DNA from: Lewinellaceae bacterium
GTDB taxonomy: Bacteria > Bacteroidota > Bacteroidia > Chitinophagales > Saprospiraceae
DNA: 64,000 nucleotides
Reading direction: 5' to 3'
Assembly: GCA_016712415.1 (NCBI GenBank)
Contig: JADJRC010000015.1
Span: 124,001 to 188,000 of the forward strand
The position numbers and the translations under genes were made by a program. Positions 57,735 through 64,000 of this stretch are shown here, piece by piece. The notes below the pieces were generated by a model. The model saw nothing but the letters and a program-made list of their open reading frames with translations, made no database searches and was not told where the DNA came from. How positions within the stretch are numbered: position 1 is the first letter of the stretch; the number at the start of each line of letters is the position of its first letter.

Positions 57735-58154
57735 TTACTGTTCCGGCAGTTGGTATACGCCGGGTAAATTTCTGCCCAGTCCCTCGTAGTCAAGCCCATA
57801 TCCCACCACAAATTGATCATCGATATCGAAGCCGACGTGGTCGACCTGCACCGAAAAACGGGCTGCCTGGGGTTTGCGCAGAAAGGTGACGGTACAGATC
57901 GAGGCTGGCGATTGTTGCTGTAACTGAGCGATAAAATAATGCAGGGTACGGCCGGTATCGACAATGTCTTCCACCACGATCACATGTCGGCCTGAAAGGT
58001 CTTTTTCCAGGCCCATGACCGTCTGGATCGACCCGGTGGAGCGGGTGCCGCTATAAGAGGAGAGTTTGACAAAACCGATCTCGCAGTCGCCCCTGAATGC
58101 CCGTATCAGGTCGGATGCAAACACAAATGCGCCGCTTAATATGCTGATAAACAT
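57735..58154 (-). CDS. hpt: Hypoxanthine phosphoribosyltransferase, 5'-truncated
   Basis: 139 residues, while HPRT proteins usually have about 175-180. The present part begins MFISILSGAFVFASDLIR, corresponding to the strand that in full proteins reads IxxLNGAFxFAxDL, and continues through VKLSSYSGTRSTG, the PRPP-binding VIVVEDIVDTGRTLH and FVVGYGLDYEGLGRNLPGVY. About 35-40 N-terminal residues are missing. Directly upstream, in-frame codons meet a TGA inside a REP-like palindrome (58171-58200), so the insertion or replacement seems to have removed the native start. It may be inactive or may work from the internal ATG. Confidence 0.82.
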   Translation of the reverse strand: MFISILSGAFVFASDLIRAFRGDCEIGFVKLSSYSGTRSTGSIQTVMGLEKDLSGRHVIVVEDIVDTGRTLHYFIAQLQQQSPASICTVTFLRKPQAARFSVQVDHVGFDIDDQFVVGYGLDYEGLGRNLPGVYQLPEQ

Positions 58155-58170
58155 CGGGAGAATGGTACTT

Positions 58171-58231
58171 CGCGTTCCGGAATATCATTCCGGGATACAG
58201 AGGGCGACAATTTGAAATACACCCCTTCTGC
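58171..58231. repeat. Single REP-like palindrome with related flank upstream of truncated hpt
   Basis: One palindrome unit, TTCCGGAATATCATTCCGGG followed by ATACAG, in reverse orientation. The next 30 bases (58208-58231) resemble the sequence outside the palindromes at the right end of the 9-kb array: on the reverse strand GGGGTGTATTTCAAATTG compares with AGGGTACATTTCAATTTG there. It looks like a remnant of the same larger element. Confidence 0.75.
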
Positions 58232-58248
58232 TTTACTTTTACCCGGCT

Positions 58249-58854
58249 ATGGCACTTCTTCCCTTTCATCATCCTGCAATAACAGAGGCCGGCTGCGACG
58301 AGGCCGGGCGCGGCTGCCTGGCCGGGCCTGTATTTGCGTCGGCGGTGATATTGCCGAAGGATTTTTCGCATCCGGTGCTGAATGATTCGAAGCAACTTGC
58401 TGAAAATCAACGCGATCAATTGCGCCATGTCATCGAGCAGGAAGCCATTGCATGGGCGGTTGCGCAAGTGGATGCCGGCGAAATTGACCGCATCAATATC
58501 CTGAAAGCGTCATTTTTGGCCATGCACCGGGCGTTGGAGGCCTTGCGACAGCATCCCGAATTTATCCTGGTCGACGGCAACCGTTTTACGGCCTATGCGG
58601 GCATACCCCATCTTTGTGTGGTCAAAGGCGACGGCAAGTACGCTGCAATTGCCGCCGCCTCGGTTTTGGCCAAAACGCACCGCGATGCCTTTATGCTGAA
58701 ATTGCACGAAGCATTCCCGTATTACGACTGGCATTCCAACAAAGGGTATCCCACGGAAGCGCACCGCGAGGCGATTCGCAAACACGGCATTTCGCCCTAT
58801 CATCGGAAATCGTTCCGGCTGTTGCCTCAGGGTGAGCAGATGAGGTTGTTTTAA
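58249..58854 (+). CDS. rnhB: Ribonuclease HII
   Basis: 201 residues. RNase HII removes ribonucleotides from DNA/RNA hybrids. The catalytic carboxylates are D17 and E18 in GCDEAGRGCLAGP, D109 in ILVDGNRF and D146 in AKTHRDAF, and the C-terminal NKGYPTEAHREAIRKHGISPYHRKSF block is present. Full length. It is divergent from the truncated hpt, with the REP-like element between them; its promoter region is therefore also affected. Its stop is followed at once by a nested inverted repeat. Confidence 0.95.
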   Translation: MALLPFHHPAITEAGCDEAGRGCLAGPVFASAVILPKDFSHPVLNDSKQLAENQRDQLRHVIEQEAIAWAVAQVDAGEIDRINILKASFLAMHRALEALRQHPEFILVDGNRFTAYAGIPHLCVVKGDGKYAAIAAASVLAKTHRDAFMLKLHEAFPYYDWHSNKGYPTEAHREAIRKHGISPYHRKSFRLLPQGEQMRLF

Positions 58855-59045
58855 AAGATTCGGGGCTTAAAACAGGACCCTTCCCGAGTTTATTTCCCGC
58901 AGATTGCCGCAGAAAAAACCCGCAGAAAGGCGCAGAATATTGCTGAATCTGCGTCAATCTGCGGGTTTTTTCCGCGGCAATCTGCGGGAAACACACTACC
59001 ACACGCGAAATTCGGGATGACTCACATATTTAAATCCCGAATCTT
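58855..59045. repeat. Nested inverted repeat between convergent rnhB and T9SS gene
   Basis: Outer arms AAGATTCGGGGCTTAAA (58855-58871) and its near complement at 59029-59045. Inner arms of about 43 bases, 58896-58938 against 58946-58988, mostly paired, beginning CCCGCAGATTGCCGC, with a loop of a few bases. It fills the whole gap between the two convergent genes and could be a bidirectional terminator or a miniature element. The right outer arm overlaps the stop of the T9SS protein. Confidence 0.75.
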
Positions 59046-61875
59046 AATTGCTTTTTACCAGTTTTTTCGTCAGCACGCGTCCTTCCACTGTCAGCCGGAC
59101 GAGGTACATGCCGTCGGGATAGCCGGACAGGTCGATCGTTTCGGACAAACCGGTTGCATTCGAGGCATTAGCTTCCCAGATGCGCTGTCCGAGCAGGTTG
59201 ATCAGTTCGACGTTCATATCAACGGCACGGTCGAAATCGACATTCAGTTCCGCCAAACCCGATGTGGGGTTCGGGCGCAACGAGAGCGAACGCAGTCCGT
59301 CGACCTCCTGTGCAGAAGTCGTACCGATATTGACGGTCAGTTCATCCGTGCAACCCAGGGCATCTGTGACAGTAACGATGATTGGGCCTACAGGCAGGCC
59401 GGTCACGGTTTGGGTAGTGTCGCCGTTGCTCCAGGCATAGGTGTATGGCGGATTGCCGAGACCCACGTTGACGGTTGCCTGGCCGTTCTGTCCGTTGGTC
59501 GACGGCACGACGGTGGGGTAAAGACCCATGTCGGCTGCGCAGGCGCGGAGGTTGATGTTGTCGAGGTCAAAATAAAAGTCACCGGCCGACCATGTGCCTC
59601 TGAATCGGATCGAAATATCCTGTCCTGCGTATGCCGCCAGACTGAGTTTGATCTTTTTCATATTGACCGATGGGACGTGCGTGACGATATTGATCGAATA
59701 GATTGCCTGGTAGTTCTGGCAGTCGGTTGAGACCATCACGTCGATCTTGGTGCCGCCGGCCAGTGATGTAGGCACGGTGCCTCCGCTGCCGAAGTTGGTG
59801 ATGCGGTAATCGAACGTAAGCGAATCGCCTGCGCCGATCTCTCCGTAACGCGGCAGGTCGTAAATGAGGGAGGGGTTGCTGCCCCACAGGTTCATCTCGA
59901 TTACATAGGAGGTATTGGCATTTCCATTGGTGATAAACGGAAATCCGGTTACCGTCCATCCGTCGGGAATGACCAGGTCTTCAAAATCTTCGAAAAACGG
60001 TACGGGGCGCGGGAGGTGGCTGACCGTGTAGTAGGCGGTATCGTTGGCGAGGTTCTGCTCGCTTGACAGGGAGGTCCAGCATTTAATATTAAATACACCA
60101 TCCTGACTGTTGAAAGGCGTCGTAAAGGCGTAGTTAAACGATTCGTCGGGCTGAACAGTCGCGGTAATGGTTTCGACGACGGGTGCGCCGCCGTTTACAG
60201 AATAACCTACCTGGAAATTGGATTGTGGCTGCGTACCGAAGTTGGTGAAGGTAAATGTCAATTCGTCTGCATCGAGTCCGCAATTTACATCTTCGCCGGC
60301 TGAAGTGGCATCAAACCCTACCAGGTCGTTGGCGAGCGGGACGTACATCCGGATGTCGTCTATGCCGATGCCATCGTAGTTGATGATAAAGTCGGCCGCA
60401 AAGGCAAAGCGCAGTTTTACCGAACTGTTTCCGGCGGCGCCCATAAGCCTGATGCGCGCCGTCAGCCAGCCGTTGCTTTGGCCGGCCCAGACATCGCCCA
60501 GACCGAGGATGGTATTGTTAAAATTATACCAGTTGAGTCCGTCGCCTATGGCGCCTACTTTTTCCCAGTCCTGCCCGTCGTTGGTCGACATTTCCAGGTA
60601 TGTACCGTCGAAACTGAGTTCCGTAAAATAATTGATCGAAAACTCGATGACCGGCTCTTCAGTCAGGTCGGCAAGGTCGAAACAGGGAGACTCCAGGTAC
60701 GATACTTCGTTGCCGTTGTACGTCCCGGTGAGGTTGGTGACCCAGGCATTTTTCCCGCTGGCTGCGGCAGAAATGGTGTTACCTGCAGGCTCGCCGAATT
60801 CCCAACTGGGCAAAAAACTGTTGTCCTGGTCTACCCGCCAGCCGCCGTCCCAGTTCTCGAAATCCTGGAAATAAGGCAATACCAGGCGGTTGTTGATGTA
60901 ATATTTGAACGTATCGTTCCGGGTATCTTCGTCGCCCGTCATTTGGGTAAACACCTCGATCAGGTATTCGCCGGGCTCGGAAAAGTCGTACACGGTTTCA
61001 AACTGGATGACTTTCATGCTGTCTTTACCCAGTACACCGGTGTAAAAACCGTCCTGAGGTTGCGGCACGCCCGCGTCGAGGCCGTTCACGGTGAAGCGGA
61101 AGGGAACCAGCGATTGGGGCTGTGCGCCGTAGTTCTGCATGACGATGGTCACCGTCTCTATCCCGAGGTCGCAGCCGCTGAGCGGAGTGAGTACGTTGGC
61201 GATACCCACGTCGTCGGACCAGTAGGTCTGGAAAGAAACCGGCCCTACCGTCGTGGCAGCGGTCGTGGAGTCGCACTGTTCGATGACATAAAAGTCATAG
61301 TCGGTCTTTTTGGCGAGCCCCGTAAGCGTTACTTTGGGTATGCTTACAAACACGCTGTCGCCTACGCCCGAGCTCGGCAAAAAGCCTTTTGCGCCATAGA
61401 TAACCCACCATCCAAGCACCGGGTTGACGCTGCCGGGTTGCCAGCGCAGTTTGGCGTAGGTATCATACACATTGTCCGTTTTCAGGTTTTTGGCTTTCAG
61501 ACAGTCGGGGCAAAAGCCAGTATCGGTAAAAATAACCCCGGAGTTGGGAAAGAGGCCATCATAGATGACATTGCCATCGTAGTCATAGAGCACGAAAGAC
61601 ACTTCAAAATCGGTAAAACCGGGCGTCCAGGATACCGATAATGGAGCGCCGTTGGTAATGACGAATGTCACCGTGCTGTCGATACCGTCGTCGTCCACAT
61701 TGTTCAGGGTAAAATTATAAACGTTCGAGCCGTTGGTTATGGTAAGCGAACCGCCTTCCCAGCCGTCGCCAAAATTGTCGAACATTTCAAGCGTGTATTC
61801 GCATTGGGCGTTAGCCGTTTGAAACCACGGCAGGCAAAAGGCGAAGAGGAAGAGGCGAAGTAGTTTTAAGTTCAT
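59044..61875 (-). CDS. Large T9SS-secreted surface protein with adhesin-like domains
   Basis: 943 residues. Signal peptide MNLKLLRLFLFAFCLPWFQTANA. The order is: N-terminal beta domain (YTLEMFDNFGDGWEGGSLTI), fibronectin-III-like segment (NVYDTYAKLRWQPG), Ig/CARDB-like regions, a choice-of-anchor-J/MAM-type domain (PYFQDFENWDGGWRVDQDN ... LEMSTNDGQDWEKVG), a second such domain (PFFEDFEDLVIPDGWTV), a SprB repeat (NPPYTYAWSNGDTTQTVTGL) and a T9SS type A domain (SLRPNPTSGLAELN ... YPDGMYLVRLTVEGRV). It is probably a surface-attached adhesin or released glycan-binding protein. A good TTTG-N18-TACCTTTG promoter lies upstream. Confidence 0.9.
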   Translation of the reverse strand: MNLKLLRLFLFAFCLPWFQTANAQCEYTLEMFDNFGDGWEGGSLTITNGSNVYNFTLNNVDDDGIDSTVTFVITNGAPLSVSWTPGFTDFEVSFVLYDYDGNVIYDGLFPNSGVIFTDTGFCPDCLKAKNLKTDNVYDTYAKLRWQPGSVNPVLGWWVIYGAKGFLPSSGVGDSVFVSIPKVTLTGLAKKTDYDFYVIEQCDSTTAATTVGPVSFQTYWSDDVGIANVLTPLSGCDLGIETVTIVMQNYGAQPQSLVPFRFTVNGLDAGVPQPQDGFYTGVLGKDSMKVIQFETVYDFSEPGEYLIEVFTQMTGDEDTRNDTFKYYINNRLVLPYFQDFENWDGGWRVDQDNSFLPSWEFGEPAGNTISAAASGKNAWVTNLTGTYNGNEVSYLESPCFDLADLTEEPVIEFSINYFTELSFDGTYLEMSTNDGQDWEKVGAIGDGLNWYNFNNTILGLGDVWAGQSNGWLTARIRLMGAAGNSSVKLRFAFAADFIINYDGIGIDDIRMYVPLANDLVGFDATSAGEDVNCGLDADELTFTFTNFGTQPQSNFQVGYSVNGGAPVVETITATVQPDESFNYAFTTPFNSQDGVFNIKCWTSLSSEQNLANDTAYYTVSHLPRPVPFFEDFEDLVIPDGWTVTGFPFITNGNANTSYVIEMNLWGSNPSLIYDLPRYGEIGAGDSLTFDYRITNFGSGGTVPTSLAGGTKIDVMVSTDCQNYQAIYSINIVTHVPSVNMKKIKLSLAAYAGQDISIRFRGTWSAGDFYFDLDNINLRACAADMGLYPTVVPSTNGQNGQATVNVGLGNPPYTYAWSNGDTTQTVTGLPVGPIIVTVTDALGCTDELTVNIGTTSAQEVDGLRSLSLRPNPTSGLAELNVDFDRAVDMNVELINLLGQRIWEANASNATGLSETIDLSGYPDGMYLVRLTVEGRVLTKKLVKSN

Positions 61876-61943
61876 GTTTCAGCCTGTTTATTTGTAAATT
61901 TCCATTTATGAGGGCGTTTGCTTTGGCTATGGGGGGCAGGCTT

Positions 61944-61973
61944 CAAAGGTAAGCGTTGACGGCAATATGCAAA
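61944..61973 (-). promoter_or_regulatory. Promoter of the large T9SS protein gene
   Basis: On the reverse strand: TTTG (61970-61973), 18-base spacer, TACCTTTG (61944-61951). It lies 69 bases before the start codon. The 61876-62137 gap holds nothing else that I can identify. Confidence 0.6.
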
Positions 61974-62137
61974 AGCCACACTTCAATTCGGCAGTTTTTG
62001 GCAAAAAAAGAGGCTGCACGACAAGCAGTGTTTGTGCAGGATTTACATTTTTACAGGTAATCAAGATTCAAAACCTGCTGTATTTCCCGATCAAACCCTT
62101 CTTGCTGTGCAGCCCGGTCAGACGCCTTAAACGACCC

Positions 62138-63706
62138 TTAGCCGCCTACATACGATTTTTCTTTGATGCGCGGCGATATGGCCATAAACAGCAGCGCAGT
62201 AACGGCGCATATTCCCGTAAACAGCCAGAAGAAATCGGCGCCGTGGAACTGCGCGAAGAACCCGCCGTTGCTGATATTGGTCTGAATAACCGCCACCAGG
62301 AGGTTGCCCATGGTAACCGTGATCAGCCAGCACGCCATGATGGTCGATTTCATCGAGGGCGGCGCCTGCGTGTACGCGTATTCCAGACCCGTGATGGAGA
62401 TCAGCACCTCGCCGGCGGTAAGCACCACGAATGCCAGAATCTGCCAACTGATGTTGGGGCGTTCGCCGGCGTCGATCCAGCCCTGTATGATGGCGATGAT
62501 GACAAACGACAGTGCTGTCAGGACAAAGCCTGCACCGATCTTGCGCAGCGGCGTGACCTGTATGCCGGCTTTGTTCAGCGCCGGGTAGAGTACAAACGAG
62601 AACAGCGGAATAAAGGCCAGGATAAACGCCGCATTGACGAAGGATATCTGCTCGGCCTGCCAGGTGATGCCCAGGAAGTCGAGGTCCATTTTTGTAGCCT
62701 GTACCACCCATTCCGACTGGCTTTGGTCCCACAGGGCCCAGAAAACGGGGATAAACGCAAATACGGCAAGCACACGCCACACGGAGCGGATGCCCTCGAT
62801 GGCCTCGTCGCCGTATTCTTTGGCCGCTGCGGCAAAGCCGCCGTTGGTCAGCGCATAGAGGTTGATGCCTACAAAGTTGCCCGGCTTGGCAAACCACTGT
62901 TTTTTGAAAACGAAGGCCAGGACGATAACGGCCACAGCCCAGGCGCCCAGTACCGAACCGATGCTGGCGTGCAATATTTTGTCAAAATAAATATAACTGG
63001 CCACCAGCGATCCGAATGCCGTCAGCAGGATGACCATCTTGTTTTGGTCGAATTTTGGCGGCGGTACACGGCGGTACTTGTTGCGGCCGGCCCAGAAGAA
63101 GAACACGGCAACCAACATGGCAATGGCCGGAACGCCGAAAGCAATAGTGGGGCCGAACTTGGCCTTCAGATACGGGATCAGGAGGATGGAAAGCACCGAA
63201 CCAAAGTTGATGGACGCATAAAAAGCGTCGAAAGCGCGGGGCAGGAGGTGTTTGTTGGATTCGTCGAACTGATCGCCCACGTTGGCCGATACACAGGGCT
63301 TGATACCCCCGGCGCCAATGGCAATAAGCATCAGCGATGTGGTAAACATAAATTCGTTGCTGACCGACAGGGCCACCATGATGTTGCCGACAGCGTATAC
63401 CAGCGACAGCCACAGGATGGTTTTGTACTTGCCCCAGAACCAGTCGGCGATCATGCCGCCAAACATGGGCAACAGGTAAACCATCGCCACGAAATCGTGC
63501 GTTTTGGCATTTGCGGTAGCCTCGGCGGCCTGCACAATTGCCGGATCGGTGGAGCCGTCGGGGTTGTAAAATTGCGCTACCATGAAGGTGGTCAGGATGG
63601 CGCGAAGACCATAGTAGTTGAAGCGCTCTGCCGCCTCGTTCCCGATGATATACGGGATACTGGACGGGAATTTGCCTTTCGGTTGAGGTGTAGGCGTATC
63701 AGCCAT
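62138..63706 (-). CDS. POT/PTR family proton-dependent oligopeptide transporter
   Basis: 522 residues with about 13 membrane helices. The family's proton-coupling motif ExxERFxYYG appears as EAAERFNYYGLRAIL near the N-terminus; GGMIADWFWGKYKTI and DESNKHLLPRAFDAFYASINFGSV fit the second PTR2 signature region, and the C-terminus continues with EVLISITGLEYAYTQAPPSMKS, the second signature. It imports di- and tripeptides with protons. A 587-residue open frame on the opposite strand is only its shadow. No linked peptidase gene is in the window. Confidence 0.93.
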   Translation of the reverse strand: MADTPTPQPKGKFPSSIPYIIGNEAAERFNYYGLRAILTTFMVAQFYNPDGSTDPAIVQAAEATANAKTHDFVAMVYLLPMFGGMIADWFWGKYKTILWLSLVYAVGNIMVALSVSNEFMFTTSLMLIAIGAGGIKPCVSANVGDQFDESNKHLLPRAFDAFYASINFGSVLSILLIPYLKAKFGPTIAFGVPAIAMLVAVFFFWAGRNKYRRVPPPKFDQNKMVILLTAFGSLVASYIYFDKILHASIGSVLGAWAVAVIVLAFVFKKQWFAKPGNFVGINLYALTNGGFAAAAKEYGDEAIEGIRSVWRVLAVFAFIPVFWALWDQSQSEWVVQATKMDLDFLGITWQAEQISFVNAAFILAFIPLFSFVLYPALNKAGIQVTPLRKIGAGFVLTALSFVIIAIIQGWIDAGERPNISWQILAFVVLTAGEVLISITGLEYAYTQAPPSMKSTIMACWLITVTMGNLLVAVIQTNISNGGFFAQFHGADFFWLFTGICAVTALLFMAISPRIKEKSYVGG

Positions 63707-64000
63707 AATTGTCCGTTTGAGTTAAGTTGAAATGTTTTAAACTGTTTTTGAAAATTGAATTTCAGGTATCGGGGCGGGCAAATGTGCGAATTTTTCTCCG
63801 CCCGGGTCGACTGGATGCAGAAAGAAATTCGGCGGCAATGTACCAAGCCTTGAATTGTATTCCTCTTTTTTTCGGCTTGCAATGCATTCCGGGCACTATT
63901 AAGCATACGGCCGCTGCATTATCTTTGCCCGCTTTTTGAAAAAAACAGCCGTTTTGCCAAAAAAAATGACGTGACTGGTGACCTTTAAGCAAATTTCAGG
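63707..64000. other. Intergenic region at the right edge
   Basis: 294 bases upstream of the transporter gene, running to the end of the window. Short open frames here have no start context or recognisable product. No consensus promoter box for the transporter was found. Poly-A/poly-T stretches near 63936-63965 could mark a promoter or terminator of a gene beyond the edge. Confidence 0.4.

Noticed and set aside
61967..63730. 587-residue open frame on the + strand
   Set aside because: It lies antisense to the POT transporter, whose proton-coupling motif and helices are clear; the + frame has a His/Arg/Gln/Gly-rich composition typical of a shadow in GC-rich coding DNA.

Overview
The window looks like a chromosomal segment of a Bacteroidota bacterium, most plausibly a Saprospiria-like lineage; this is inferred from gene content only. 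Supporting signs: C-terminal Por/type IX secretion (T9SS) sorting domains on several secreted proteins, an ftsX-DUF3098-uppP cluster, DUF3467, a GH97 alpha-glucosidase, a membrane protein/winged-helix pair typical of the phylum, and promoter boxes of the TTTG/TTG-N18-19-TAnnTTTG type. No tRNA, rRNA, CRISPR array, prophage or integrase was seen.

Layout. 0-8.9 kb: beta-CASP metallo-hydrolase, two-subunit molybdenum hydroxylase, fructosamine-kinase-like protein, S1/P1-type zinc nuclease/phospholipase, sugar-porter MFS transporter and an alpha/beta hydrolase. 8.97-9.66 kb: a 693-bp array of inverted palindrome pairs bounded by 29-bp terminal inverted repeats. 9.6-20.6 kb: thioredoxin/MsrA-like protein, membrane TPR protein, T9SS M23 peptidase, a lipoprotein, a second palindrome array, SUMF1-like and S41 proteins, GH97. 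20.6-33.3 kb: LpxL-like acyltransferase, MltA, Nudix, Uma2, YdcF, T9SS esterase, a 20-unit 9-bp repeat, urocanase, DUF2071, SulP, bile-acid-symporter-type transporter, PQQ-type dehydrogenase. 33.3-41.8 kb: lipoprotein and T9SS metzincin with a C12 tract next to its start codon, hydrolase, VanX-type dipeptidase, DUF2236, uppP/DUF3098/ftsX. 41.8-57.7 kb: polysaccharide genes (O-antigen ligase/polymerase, Wzz, three GT2 enzymes, a phosphoglycosyl transferase with a degenerate receiver domain, acyltransferase-3, GDSL hydrolase, AlgI-like MBOAT, SGNH protein) interleaved with housekeeping genes (radC, dps, DUF3467). 57.7-64 kb: 5'-truncated hpt, rnhB, a large T9SS protein and a POT peptide transporter.

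How genes work together. The + strand run 49.6-57.7 kb is the clearest functional unit: a CheY-like protein, an initiating phosphoglycosyl transferase, two GT2s, and four proteins that together look like an O-acetylation/deacetylation module, so the product is probably an acylated surface polysaccharide. The diverging wzz-wzy pair (41.8-44.5 kb) could supply polymerisation and chain-length control.

Two features dominate beyond ordinary genes. First, the DNA is rich in repeats: a dispersed REP-like palindrome family at three loci, heptamer arrays at four places (three of which supply a gene's stop codon), a nonamer array, and two large nested inverted repeats. Second, at least nine genes are broken by single-base indels, nearly all in mononucleotide runs; correcting one base per site restores family-typical proteins of integral codon length. 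Most of these are probably sequence errors, but the G12 (14 bases inside the metzincin start) and G9 tracts upstream of two secreted T9SS peptidases are credible phase-variation loci.
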